Below, one piece after another: positions 8,519-17,599 of a stretch of 64,000 nt of DNA. Both the position numbers and the translations under genes were made by a program. The DNA lies in NCBI RefSeq assembly GCF_003390865.1, contig NZ_QMEJ01000001.1:558001-622000 (forward strand), written 5' to 3'. The DNA comes from Tropicimonas sp. IMCC34011 (GTDB taxonomy: Bacteria; Pseudomonadota; Alphaproteobacteria; Rhodobacterales; Rhodobacteraceae). The notes under the pieces were generated by a model. It was not told the origin of the DNA and made no database searches. It was given only the letters and a program-made list of their open reading frames with translations. The first letter of the stretch is position 1. Each line of letters begins with the position of its first letter.

Positions 8519-9895
8519 ATGAAGGTCATCATCTGCGGGGCGGGACAGGTCGGCTGGCAGATCGCCCGCCACCTATCGGGCGAGCAGAACGACGTCACGG
8601 TCGTGGACAGCAATCCCGACCTCGTCAACCGTGCCACCGATGCGCTGGACGTTCAGGGCATCGCCGGCTTCGCGAGCTATCCCGACGTCCTCGAGGCCGC
8701 CGGCGCGCGCGATGCGGACATGGTCATCGCCGCGACCCATTCGGACGAGGTGAACATGGTCACCTGTCAGGTGGCCCACTCCGTCTTCGCCGTCCCGCGC
8801 AAGATCGCCCGCCTGCGCGCGCAATCCTACCTGACGGCGATCTACTCGGACCTCTACCGCCGCGATCACATGCCGATCGACGTGGTGATCTCGCCCGAGC
8901 GGGAGGTGGCGGACGCGGCGATCCAGCGCCTCTCCGCCCCCGCCGCCTTCGACACGGAGCAGTTCCTCGACGGCGAGGTCCAGCTTCTGGGGCTCCAGCT
9001 CGGCCCCGAATGCCCCGTCCTAGACACGCCGCTGCGGCAGCTCACCGATCTCTTCTCCACCCTCGCCGCCATCGTCGTCGGTATCCGCCGGGACGGGACG
9101 CTCTTCGCGCCCGACGCGCGGGACCAGCTGTTCGCCGGCGACCAGATCTACGTTGCGGCAAGCCAGACCGATGTGGACCGCACGCTCGAGATCTTCGGCA
9201 AGTCCACCCGGAAGCAGGAGCGCGTCGTCATCGTCGGTGGAGGTAACGTGGGCCTCGCGGTTGCGCAGGCGCTGGAAAAGCAGACCCGCCGCATCCGCGC
9301 GAAGGTCATCGAGCGGGACCGCGGCAATGCCGAGCGGGCCGCCGACGCGCTGGAGCGGACGATCGTGCTGAACGGCGACGGGCTGGACATGGGCCTCCTG
9401 ATGGAGGCGAATGTCGACCGGGCCGATGCCGTCCTCTGCGTCACCGACGACGACAAGGTGAACCTCCTCGCCGCCGTCCGCGCAAAGACCGCAGGCAACC
9501 CGCTGACCATCTGCCTCGTCAACGATCCCACGCTCGTGCCCCTGATGGGCCCGCTCGGCATCGATGCCTACATCAACCCCCGCGCCACCACGGTCTCCTC
9601 GATCCTGCGTCATATCCGGCACGGCAGGGTGCGCGGCGTGTACTCCATCGGCGATGCGGAAGCAGAAGTGATCGAGGCGCAGGTTCTGTCCACCTCCCCC
9701 ATCTCCGGGCAACTCGTGCGGGAAACCGACTTTCCCGAAGGCGCGCTCATCGGGGCGATCAAGCGCGGCCGGAAGATTATCCATCCCCAGGGCGGAACGC
9801 GGATCATGGAGGGGGACATCGTGATGATCTTCGCCCTCGCCGCGGACGTGCCCGAGGTCGAGCGCCTGCTTCAGGTCTCGATCGACTTCTTCTGA
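8519..9895 (+). CDS. trkA: Trk potassium uptake system, NAD-binding regulatory subunit TrkA
   Basis: A 458-residue peripheral protein with two tandem RCK halves. Each has a nucleotide-binding Rossmann motif (GAGQVGWQ at residues 7-14; GGGNVGLAVAQ about 240) followed by a TrkA-C domain (residues ~140-220 and ~370-455). It gates the TrkH channel according to bound NAD(H)/ATP. The start at 8519 (MKVIICGAGQVG) is the family N-terminus with GAGG upstream. trkH follows after 4 bp, and the trkA-trkH-hfq-hflX order matches other alphaproteobacteria. Confidence 0.96.
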   Translation: MKVIICGAGQVGWQIARHLSGEQNDVTVVDSNPDLVNRATDALDVQGIAGFASYPDVLEAAGARDADMVIAATHSDEVNMVTCQVAHSVFAVPRKIARLRAQSYLTAIYSDLYRRDHMPIDVVISPEREVADAAIQRLSAPAAFDTEQFLDGEVQLLGLQLGPECPVLDTPLRQLTDLFSTLAAIVVGIRRDGTLFAPDARDQLFAGDQIYVAASQTDVDRTLEIFGKSTRKQERVVIVGGGNVGLAVAQALEKQTRRIRAKVIERDRGNAERAADALERTIVLNGDGLDMGLLMEANVDRADAVLCVTDDDKVNLLAAVRAKTAGNPLTICLVNDPTLVPLMGPLGIDAYINPRATTVSSILRHIRHGRVRGVYSIGDAEAEVIEAQVLSTSPISGQLVRETDFPEGALIGAIKRGRKIIHPQGGTRIMEGDIVMIFALAADVPEVERLLQVSIDFF

Positions 9896-9899
9896 TCAC

Positions 9900-11402
9900 A
9901 TGCGCGTCCCGCGCCTTCCCCTGATCGTGGTCCTGTCCGGCATCGCATCGCTCGCGATGTTCCTCCCGGTCTTCCATGCCGTCGCCGTCGAGGATGCGCA
10001 GTCGGCGCGCGCCTTTCTGCTCGCCGGCGCGTTCGGTGTGATCGGGACCACGCTTCTCGGCCTTGCCACCTCTGCCGCGCCGGTGCGGAACGTTTCGCGC
10101 AGCCATCTTCTGACCCTCGTCGCCGCCTACACGCTCCTGCCGGTCTACCTCGCCCTGCCGGTACAGGCTGCAGCGGGCGTGAGCCTGCCCGATGCGTGGT
10201 TCGAGATGGTTTCCTCCCTCACCACCACCGGCGCGACGCTGTGGCGGCCGCTCGCGCTGCCCGACACGGTGCATCTGTGGCGCGCGACCGTCGGCTGGCT
10301 CGGCGGCTTCCTGATCTGGGTCGCGGCGTTCGGGCTTCTGGCGCCGATGAACCTGGGCGGGTTCGAGGTCACCTCAACCCTGCGCGCCGGAGCGGGGGCC
10401 CGCCCGGACCGGATCAGCGCGGAGGAGGCGGACCGCAGGCTGTACCGCATCGCCGAGACGCTCGCACCGATCTATGCGGGTCTGACGGGCCTCCTATGGC
10501 TCGCCCTCGCCATTGCCGGAGAACGCCCGCTGACGGCGATCTGCCATGCGATGTCGACCCTCGCGACGAGTGGCATCAGCCCAACGGGGGGGACGGCGGC
10601 CTCAGTTTCCGGCATTCCGGGGGAAATGATCATTTTCGTCTTCCTCGTCTTCGGCGTCTCGCGCGCGACGTTCTGGACCGAGGGGCGCCTGCCCACGTGG
10701 GAGCGCCTGTCGAATGATCCCGAGCTGCGAATGGCGACGGCCTGCGTGACCCTCGTGCCGGTGCTCCTGTTCCTGCGCCACTGGATCGGTGCCTACGAGG
10801 GCCGCCTCGAAGCGGATCTTGGCTCCGCCATAGGTGCGCTCTGGGGCAGCATCTTCTCGCTGCTGTCGTTCCTGACCACGACAGGCTTCGTCAGCGCCGA
10901 GTGGGACACCGCCCGATGGTGGTCGGGCCTGCAATCGCCGGGCCTCATCCTGCTTGCCGCGGCCCTCGTCGGCGGCGGCGTCGCGACCACGGCGGGCGGC
11001 GTGAAGCTCCTGCGGGTCTTCGCGCTCTACAAGCATGGCGTGCGGGAGATGGAGCGGCTCGTCCATCCCCACTCCATCGGCGGCGCAGGGCGGGAGGCGC
11101 GGCGGATCCGCCGGCAAGGCGCCTTCATCGCCTGGATCTTCTTCATGCTCTTCGCGATTTCGCTGGCGGTCTGCTCGGGCCTTCTCGCCGCCACCGGCAT
11201 GAGCTTCGACGAGGCCATGGTCCTGTCCGTCGCCGCACTCTCCTCCACCGGCCCGCTCGTCGCCGTGATCCAGCAGCCCGAGTATTCGTTCGCGCTCCTG
11301 ACGGACTGGGGAAAGGCCATCGCGGCGGTCGCCATGGTCGTGGGGCGGATGGAGACGCTGGCCATCATTGCCCTCTTCAACCCCGAGTTCTGGCGCGGCT
11401 GA
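9900..11402 (+). CDS. trkH: Trk potassium transporter membrane subunit TrkH
   Basis: A 500-residue integral membrane protein with the fourfold membrane-pore-membrane layout of the Trk/Ktr superfamily. Pore-loop blocks visible are SSLTTTGATLW, STLATSGISPTGG, SFLTTTGFVSAEW and AALSSTGP, each carrying the selectivity-filter Gly region. The start lies 4 bp after trkA, so the two are translated from one message. There is no sign of truncation. It couples K+ uptake to the membrane potential and is controlled by TrkA. Confidence 0.95.
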   Translation: MRVPRLPLIVVLSGIASLAMFLPVFHAVAVEDAQSARAFLLAGAFGVIGTTLLGLATSAAPVRNVSRSHLLTLVAAYTLLPVYLALPVQAAAGVSLPDAWFEMVSSLTTTGATLWRPLALPDTVHLWRATVGWLGGFLIWVAAFGLLAPMNLGGFEVTSTLRAGAGARPDRISAEEADRRLYRIAETLAPIYAGLTGLLWLALAIAGERPLTAICHAMSTLATSGISPTGGTAASVSGIPGEMIIFVFLVFGVSRATFWTEGRLPTWERLSNDPELRMATACVTLVPVLLFLRHWIGAYEGRLEADLGSAIGALWGSIFSLLSFLTTTGFVSAEWDTARWWSGLQSPGLILLAAALVGGGVATTAGGVKLLRVFALYKHGVREMERLVHPHSIGGAGREARRIRRQGAFIAWIFFMLFAISLAVCSGLLAATGMSFDEAMVLSVAALSSTGPLVAVIQQPEYSFALLTDWGKAIAAVAMVVGRMETLAIIALFNPEFWRG

Positions 11403-11585
11403 CGAACGATCCGCCGGGTCTTCGCTTGAAAAATGCCGCCGAATACCCCTGTTCGGGGGTGGAAACCCGTTCCGCGCCTCTCCATAGTGCGAACGCAGAA
11501 CGCAGGGGCACTCGTCATCGCCGCCGATCCCGGCCGCGGGGAGGGGACGATCGCGGCGAAGAACGATGAACAAAGGCTACACAGA

Positions 11586-11819
11586 ATGGCTGCCGATAAG
11601 CAGAATCTACAAGATGCATTTCTCAATCATGTCCGGAAGACGAAGGTCCCGGTCACGATCTTTCTCATCAACGGGGTCAAGCTTCAGGGTGTGATCACCT
11701 GGTTCGACAATTTCTGCGTGCTCCTGCGCCGGGATGGACAGTCCCAGCTCGTGTACAAGCACGCGATCTCGACCATCATGCCCTCCCAGCCGATCAACCT
11801 GCACGAGACCGAAGACTGA
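11586..11819 (+). CDS. hfq: RNA chaperone Hfq
   Basis: A 77-residue Sm-like protein that forms a hexamer and pairs small RNAs with mRNAs. The Sm1 motif ([19 protein letters not shown], then NGVKLQGVI) and the Sm2 block [10 protein letters not shown] are intact. The C-terminal tail is very short, as in other alphaproteobacteria. The ATG at 11586 (MAADKQNLQ) is the conserved family start. The 183 bp upstream hold a small ACCCC/GGGGT hairpin (about 11444-11459) and a TTGAAA (11426-11431) but no convincing -10 element. Confidence 0.97.
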   Translation: MAADKQNLQDAFLNHVRKTKVPVTIFLINGVKLQGVITWFDNFCVLLRRDGQSQLVYKHAISTIMPSQPINLHETED

Positions 11820-11866
11820 CCGACCACGAGCCCCAGGACCGCCGCACGAAGCCCACGCGGGCCCTC

Positions 11867-13105
11867 GTGCTTCACCCCGACATCCGCGGAGCGGAGCGTC
11901 GGAAGGACCCCATCCATGCCCTCGACGAAGCGGTGGCCCTCGCGGCCGCCCTGCCCGGTCTCGACGTGGTGGGAGCCAGCGTCGTGCCGCTCCGCGAGGT
12001 GCGGCCCGCGACGATCTTCGGCACCGGCAAGATGGACGAGATCAAGACCACGATTGAGGCCGAGGAGGTCGAACTCGTCCTGATCGACGGCCCCGTGACC
12101 CCGGTCCAGCAGCGCAATCTCGAGGACGCGTGGAAGGTCAAGTTGCTCGACCGGACCGGCCTGATCCTCGAGATCTTCGCGGACCGTGCCGCGACGCGGG
12201 AGGGCGTGCTGCAGGTCGAACTTGCGGCGCTGTCCTATCAGCGGACACGGCTGGTGCGCGCCTGGACCCACCTCGAACGACAGCGCGGCGGCCTCGGCTT
12301 CGTCGGCGGTCCCGGTGAAACCCAGATCGAGGCAGACCGCCGAGCCCTCGACGAGGCGATCACCCGTATCCGCCGCCAGCTCGAGAAGGTCACCCGCACC
12401 CGGGGGCTGCACCGCGCTGCGCGCGCCAAGGTGCCGTTCCCCGTGGTCGCCCTTGTCGGCTATACCAATGCCGGCAAGTCCACCCTCTTCAACCGGCTGA
12501 CCGGCGCCGAGGTGATGGCGCAGGACATGCTCTTCGCCACGCTCGATCCGACCATGCGGGGCGTGACCCTCGAAGGCGGAACGCGCGTGATCCTGTCGGA
12601 CACCGTCGGCTTCATCTCGGACCTTCCCACACAGCTCGTCGCGGCGTTCCGCGCCACGCTGGAGGAGGTTCTGGCGGCCGATCTCATCCTGCATGTCCGC
12701 GACGTCGCCCACCCGGATACGGACAGCCAGGCGGAGGACGTGGATACGATCCTCGGCGAGCTCGGCGTGCCGGAGGACGTCCCCCGCATCGAGCTCTGGA
12801 ACAAGGCGGACATGCTTGAGGGCGACGCTCGCGCCGCGCTTGAGGCCATCGCGAACCGGTCAGAGGATGCACTCCTGATCTCCGCGCTCGACGGCACCGG
12901 TGTTGCGGAGGCCGTTGATGCGATCACAGCCCAGCTCGAGGGCGTACGGCGGCGGCAGACGGTCGAGATTCCCTTTTCGGAGGGACGCCGTCGCGCCTGG
13001 CTTCACGAGCGGGACGTGATCGAGGCCGAGCGCCAGACCGATGAGGGCTGGTCGCTGGACGTCCGCTGGACCGACCGTCAGCGCATGGATTTCGAGGCTC
13101 TGTAA
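11867..13105 (+). CDS. hflX: GTPase HflX
   Basis: A ribosome-associated GTPase of at least 412 residues. An N-terminal HflX domain is followed by the G domain: GPGETQ, Walker A GYTNAGKST, DTVGFISDLP and NKAD. The GTG at 11867 is the first conventional start, but it cuts into the first beta strand (TRALVLHPDIR). The frame stays open upstream to a CTG at 11816 that would overlap the hfq stop (CTGA) and add 17 residues (beginning TDHEPQDRR). The true start may therefore be that CTG. It is co-transcribed with hfq. A 7-bp hairpin follows the stop. Confidence 0.93.
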   Translation: MLHPDIRGAERRKDPIHALDEAVALAAALPGLDVVGASVVPLREVRPATIFGTGKMDEIKTTIEAEEVELVLIDGPVTPVQQRNLEDAWKVKLLDRTGLILEIFADRAATREGVLQVELAALSYQRTRLVRAWTHLERQRGGLGFVGGPGETQIEADRRALDEAITRIRRQLEKVTRTRGLHRAARAKVPFPVVALVGYTNAGKSTLFNRLTGAEVMAQDMLFATLDPTMRGVTLEGGTRVILSDTVGFISDLPTQLVAAFRATLEEVLAADLILHVRDVAHPDTDSQAEDVDTILGELGVPEDVPRIELWNKADMLEGDARAALEAIANRSEDALLISALDGTGVAEAVDAITAQLEGVRRRQTVEIPFSEGRRRAWLHERDVIEAERQTDEGWSLDVRWTDRQRMDFEAL

Positions 13106-13122
13106 GTCTCCTTAGCCGCGAT

Positions 13123-13145
13123 GCGCCCGACCCCGTGCCGGGCGC
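13123..13145. terminator. Possible bidirectional terminator hairpin between hflX and the aldo/keto reductase
   Basis: An inverted repeat GCGCCCG (13123-13129) / CGGGCGC (13139-13145) with a 9-nt loop sits in the 53-bp gap between two convergent genes. There is no T run, so it may only assist Rho-dependent termination. Confidence 0.35.
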
Positions 13146-13158
13146 GTCCTACCCCCTG

Positions 13159-14148
13159 TCAGGATTTCGCGGTCGATCCCGGTTCGCCCTGGCCCTCCTG
13201 ACCCGCCTCATTGAGCGTCTGCATCTGCTGCGGGCTGAGCTCCAGCGTCGCGCCCCGAACGAGGCTTGCGAGTTGCTCTTCGGATGTCGCCGAGGCAATG
13301 GGCGCCGTGATGCCGGGCGACTGGCGGACCCAGGCCAGGGCCACCTCGGCATGGGCGGCGCCGGTGCTCTTCGCGACGTCGTCCAGAGCCTCCAGGACGC
13401 GCATGGCGCGGGGATCGTCCAGATACTTGCCGGCAAATCCCGCACGGCTCTTCCCCTTGAGATCGTCCTTGCTGCGGTACTTGCCCGTCAGGAAACCGGA
13501 GGCGAGGGAGAAATAGGTGATGACGCCGATCCGCTCGCGGTCCACCAGATCCCGCATCGGCCCTGCGAGTGCGTCCCGTTCGATCAGGTTGAACTCCGGC
13601 TGGATCACCGAATAGCGCGGCAACCCGCCCTGCCGGGACACCGCGAGCGCATCCGCAAGCTGGTCCGCGCTGTAGTTGGAGGCGCCGCAGGCGGTAATCT
13701 TGCCCTTCTCGATCAGGCGCTGGTAGGCGCCGAGCGTGTCCTCGTGGGCCACGCTGTCATCCGGGAAATGCGAAAGATAGAGGTCGATCCGGTCGGTCTG
13801 GAGCCGGGTCAGGGAGGCATCGACCTCCTTCTCGATCCAAGCCGGCGAGAGGCCGCGCCCCTCGTCCCCCATCTTGCCGCCGACCTTGGTGATCAGGACG
13901 ATCCGATCCCGCCGGCTCTGATCCTCGGCGAGCCATTCGCCGATCATGGTTTCCGACGCGCCGTACCGGCCCCCGTCCACACCCCCGAGGTAGATGTCTG
14001 CCGTGTCGATCGCGTTCAGCCCGGCATCGGTGAACCCCGAGAGAAGGCGGAACCCCGTCTCGCGGTCCACGGTCCACCCAAGGACGTTTCCGCCGAAGAC
14101 GACGGGGGCAATATCGAGGCCGGTTTCGCCGAGGGGTCTGCGATCCAT
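13159..14148 (-). CDS. Aldo/keto reductase
   Basis: A 329-residue NADP(H)-dependent oxidoreductase of TIM-barrel fold. The catalytic tetrad is visible: Asp and Tyr in DTADIYLGG, Lys in LITKVGG and His in LYLSHFPD. The start at 14148 (MDRRPLGETGLD) is preferred because GGAG lies 6 bases upstream and the family begins with such a sequence; in-frame Met codons at 14166 and 14187 lack this. The substrate is not predictable. It is convergent with hflX and 66 bp downstream of the penicillin-acylase-like gene on the same strand. Confidence 0.9.
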   Translation of the reverse strand: MDRRPLGETGLDIAPVVFGGNVLGWTVDRETGFRLLSGFTDAGLNAIDTADIYLGGVDGGRYGASETMIGEWLAEDQSRRDRIVLITKVGGKMGDEGRGLSPAWIEKEVDASLTRLQTDRIDLYLSHFPDDSVAHEDTLGAYQRLIEKGKITACGASNYSADQLADALAVSRQGGLPRYSVIQPEFNLIERDALAGPMRDLVDRERIGVITYFSLASGFLTGKYRSKDDLKGKSRAGFAGKYLDDPRAMRVLEALDDVAKSTGAAHAEVALAWVRQSPGITAPIASATSEEQLASLVRGATLELSPQQMQTLNEAGQEGQGEPGSTAKS

Positions 14149-14214
14149 GATGTTCTCCGATGACATCCGTTGTCGTTCGCAGATCAATGAGCCCGAGGTC
14201 GGCGCGGTTCCGCC

Positions 14215-16674
14215 CTAGCGGGGGATGAGCCGCGTGATGCCGGTCGCCCCGGCCCGCGCCAGTGCCGGATCGAGCGTCATCGGGATGTACTCCCCCCGTC
14301 GCCAGAGTTCGCCCAGATCGTCGTAATGGCGGCTGAGCGGATGCCCCGACTGGCCCGTGGCGGTGATGAAGACCGACGAGTCGGGGTCCGCGAAGTCGTA
14401 GACGCCGCGATAGCCCGCCCCGTGCACGCTGGAGAACGGGTCCGGCCCGGTCCCGGCGGTCCGCCCGCGGCGCAGGGTGAAATCCCCGCCCGAGGTGCTC
14501 TGCCGGATATTGACGAACCACTTCAGGATCGGCGCTTCCCCGAGGACGGGATGGTCGTGGTGCGCTTCATGGGCATCGCCCCAGCGCAGGGATTCGAGCG
14601 AGCCGCCCCATTTTGACTCGATCTCGATCAACGCCTCGTCGAGGGCGATCCGGGCGATGTCCGTGCAGGTTTCGGTAAAGGAGCTCTGGCGGATGTCGCA
14701 CCAGCGCGCGGCGCCCCCGGTATTGCGGAACACCCGTTCGAGGAAAACCGGATCGGGATGGTCCCACGCTGCGGCCAGCGGACCGAGATCGTCCACGATC
14801 AGCTTGTCCTGCAGCCGCTTCATCCACGCGGCATAGATCAGCGGCTCCGGCAGGTGCTCGTTCATCTCGCCGTTCCAGTTGGCCAGCATCTCGAGCGCGA
14901 CCTGACGCTGCCGCTCCGCCGTGCCATCGGGGGCCGCCTCCCCCTGATACCAGAGGTCTCGTGCGACGAGCGGCAGGAGGAGGCGCGCTGTCGGGCTCAC
15001 GGTGTCGAGCTGCGCGGCGATGAAGCTCTCGCGGGTATGAACGTCCCGCTCGCCCATCAGGCGCGTGAGGCGCTGGATCCGCTGCGTATCGCCCCAGACG
15101 TAGGAGACGTGGTTCGGAAAGGGGCGATTCACCGTCTTGTTGTTGGTGTTGCCCAGAACACCGCCTTCGGGGTCGGCCTGGCCGGGATTGTCGTCATAGG
15201 GCATGCGCCCCTGCCAGCGGTTCTGCTCCTTCCAGCCTAGGGACGGCATCCGGCCCTGACTTTCATGCGCGGGATCGCGGGCCGGAACGACGCCGAAGGT
15301 GCGGAAGGCGATGCGGTCGCGGTCCACCAGCGTCACGTTCTGGGCCGGCGCGATGAACTCCTCCCCCGCCGCGATGGCCGCGTCCACGTCCCGCGCCCGC
15401 ATCAGGCGCATGCCGGCGCTGGCGGTCGTGTCATCGGGGCTGAGCGCGGTCCAGGCAAGGGCGGCGACATGACCCGGCGGCGTGACGGATCCGAGGTCCC
15501 AATGGGAGCCGGGGATTACGGGGCCGTTCTCCGTCCACCGCAGCGTGATCGTGACCGGCGCGGCATCCTTCACGCGAATGATCGACCGTTCGGTGCGGAA
15601 CGGCTGCCAGCCGCGGGGGGTGCGGTACTCGGAGGCGTCCCCGGGGTTCAGTTCCTCCATGTAGAGGTCCTGATCGTCGACATAGGCCGAGGTCATGCCC
15701 CAGCCGAGGCTGGCGGAGCGACCGAGCATGACGAAGGGCATGCCGGGGATCGTGCCGCCGATGACGCCGCCGGTCGAGAGATCGAGCCGCGCGAGGTACC
15801 AGATGGAGGGAGCGGTGAACTCGAGGTGCGGATCGTTTGCTAGAAGCGTGCCGCCCGCCGCCGAGCGGGACGGCGCCGCGGCCCAGGCGTTGGACGCGCC
15901 CTCCTCTCCGATCTTCGGAACAGGGCTCATGAACGGCGCCTGCGCAGGCGCGCCGAGCGCCGACGCCACATCCAGGCCCTCCATGATCTCGGCATAGGCA
16001 AGTTCGATCCGTGCCGTCCCCGGATCCCGTGGCATCAGGTCCTGCAGGAATTGGGGCTCGAGCGCGAGGGAGGCACGGGCGCGCAGAACCTCGTGCTGCG
16101 CCTGCGCCGAGAGCTGAAGCGCCATCAGCTTGATCACCGCGAGACTGTCCGCCGGGCGCCAGGGCGCGATCTCCGGCGCGAACAGGAAGAACTCCGGCGC
16201 GCCGCGGCCGAGCGCCTTCTCGTTGACCTGCGCCAGCCACGCATTGACCCCGTCGGCATAGGCCTCGAGCGCGGCTGTCGTCTCCGCGTCCTGATCGGGA
16301 ACGCTGGCCTCGGCCGCACCGTAAAGATCCAGACGCCTCAGAAGCTCGTCCGTCTTCACCGTCCGCGCACCGAAAAGCTCCGAGAGCCGTCCCTGCGCGG
16401 TGCGGCGCAGCAGCATCATCTGCCAGAGGCGATCCTGCGCGTGAGCGAAGCCGAGACCGTAGAACACGTCCTCGTTCGCGGCGGCGAAGATGTGGGGCAC
16501 GTTCGCGGTATCCCGCACGATCTCCACCTCGCCAGCCACGCCGTTCACCCGCCAGTTTGCATCGTAATCCGGCAGGGAACGGGAGGCGAAGTAGTAGACC
16601 AGAGCAAGCGCGATGGCCCCGAGCGCCATGACGACGAGGAGGATCCGCAGTGACCAGCGGAAGATGCGTTCCAT
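14215..16674 (-). CDS. Penicillin acylase family Ntn hydrolase, membrane-anchored
   Basis: An 819-residue amidase precursor. An uncleaved-looking N-terminal hydrophobic helix (residues ~8-30) is followed by the alpha part, with NVPHIFAAANEDV and GFAHAQDRLWQM. The autoproteolytic site is in EEGASNAW, so Ser261 becomes the N-terminal nucleophile of the beta chain. LLANDPHLEF and GWGMTSAYVDDQDLY follow. Relatives cleave beta-lactam side chains or N-acyl-homoserine lactones. Full length and all expected motifs suggest an active enzyme exported to the periplasmic side. GGGA lies 6 bases before the ATG. Confidence 0.93.
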   Translation of the reverse strand: MERIFRWSLRILLVVMALGAIALALVYYFASRSLPDYDANWRVNGVAGEVEIVRDTANVPHIFAAANEDVFYGLGFAHAQDRLWQMMLLRRTAQGRLSELFGARTVKTDELLRRLDLYGAAEASVPDQDAETTAALEAYADGVNAWLAQVNEKALGRGAPEFFLFAPEIAPWRPADSLAVIKLMALQLSAQAQHEVLRARASLALEPQFLQDLMPRDPGTARIELAYAEIMEGLDVASALGAPAQAPFMSPVPKIGEEGASNAWAAAPSRSAAGGTLLANDPHLEFTAPSIWYLARLDLSTGGVIGGTIPGMPFVMLGRSASLGWGMTSAYVDDQDLYMEELNPGDASEYRTPRGWQPFRTERSIIRVKDAAPVTITLRWTENGPVIPGSHWDLGSVTPPGHVAALAWTALSPDDTTASAGMRLMRARDVDAAIAAGEEFIAPAQNVTLVDRDRIAFRTFGVVPARDPAHESQGRMPSLGWKEQNRWQGRMPYDDNPGQADPEGGVLGNTNNKTVNRPFPNHVSYVWGDTQRIQRLTRLMGERDVHTRESFIAAQLDTVSPTARLLLPLVARDLWYQGEAAPDGTAERQRQVALEMLANWNGEMNEHLPEPLIYAAWMKRLQDKLIVDDLGPLAAAWDHPDPVFLERVFRNTGGAARWCDIRQSSFTETCTDIARIALDEALIEIESKWGGSLESLRWGDAHEAHHDHPVLGEAPILKWFVNIRQSTSGGDFTLRRGRTAGTGPDPFSSVHGAGYRGVYDFADPDSSVFITATGQSGHPLSRHYDDLGELWRRGEYIPMTLDPALARAGATGITRLIPR

Positions 16675-16899
16675 GTTCGTCCCTTTGCTTGAGGGCTCCG
16701 GGATCTGCTCGCCCGATTGCCGCGCGCCGGAACATTAATTGATGGCGCGCGCAGGTAAAAGCGCGCTGCCTGCCGCGCCGGTCGTGCCCGCCCCGCACCA
16801 AATCTGCCAGACGTCCGGCGACGCCGCGCGGGAACCTTTTCTTCCCCAGCGGCATGTGACCATCAAAGCGCCGCACGTTCACAGAAGGATGCATCCGCG

Positions 16900-17595
16900 A
16901 TGATCCCGACCCCGCCCAAGGCGATCCTCTTCGGATCCGTCGGCACACTTGCCGAGATGGCGGAGGTGCATCGCCGCGCCTACAACGCCGCATTCGCGGC
17001 CGCCGGACTGGACTGGACATGGACGCCGGAGATCTACGCCCAGCTTCAGGCACATGCCGAGGGTGCCGAACGGATCGCAAGGTTTGCGCGGGAGCGCGGC
17101 GAAACGGTCGAGCCGATCCTGCTCTATCGCGAGCAGAACCGTGCCTACATGCGGATGATGCGTTCCCTCGGGGTGCCGCTTCGGCCCGGCGTCGCGGCGC
17201 TGATCGCGGCGGCGAAAGCGGACGGGCGCGCCGTCGCACTCGTGACCACCGCGCCGCGATCCGGGGTCGATGCGCTTCTGTCCTGCACGCATCCGCCCGT
17301 GACGGCCGAGGATTTCGCCTGCATCGTCACGGCCGAACAGGTCGAGCGAGGCAAGCCGGACCCCGAATGCTACCTCACGGCGCTGAAGACGCTGGATCTC
17401 GCGCCCGGCGAGGTCGTCGCCATCGAAGACAGCCCCTGCGCCGCCGCCGCCGCGATCGCCGCGGGCATCAAGACATTCGGATTTCCCGGCCGGTACCACA
17501 CGGCGAGCCTCTTTCCCGGGGCGCAAGCCGTCGTCGCCGAGCTCGACCCGGCGCATTTCGGTCTCTCCCGCGCGGGACTGCGCGAGACCGCCTGA
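16900..17595 (+). CDS. HAD-superfamily protein lacking the catalytic DxD aspartates
   Basis: A 231-residue protein of HAD subfamily IA layout: a small alpha-helical cap after motif I and a Rossmann core. Motif II Thr (ALVTTAP), motif III Lys (GKPDPE) and motif IV acidic pair (VVAIEDSP) are all present. Motif I, however, reads LFGSVGTL where active enzymes have FDxDGTL; Gly12 and Val14 stand at the nucleophile and the acid/base Asp. The DNA is unambiguous here. Phosphatase activity of the usual mechanism is therefore not expected. It is convergent with the lipoprotein gene, with a 4-bp gap. Confidence 0.85.
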   Translation: MIPTPPKAILFGSVGTLAEMAEVHRRAYNAAFAAAGLDWTWTPEIYAQLQAHAEGAERIARFARERGETVEPILLYREQNRAYMRMMRSLGVPLRPGVAALIAAAKADGRAVALVTTAPRSGVDALLSCTHPPVTAEDFACIVTAEQVERGKPDPECYLTALKTLDLAPGEVVAIEDSPCAAAAAIAAGIKTFGFPGRYHTASLFPGAQAVVAELDPAHFGLSRAGLRETA

Positions 17596-17599
17596 CGGC

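Noticed and set aside
11444-11459. Small ACCCC/GGGGT hairpin after trkH as a terminator
   Set aside because: The stem is only 5 bp with no T run; too weak to list as a terminator.
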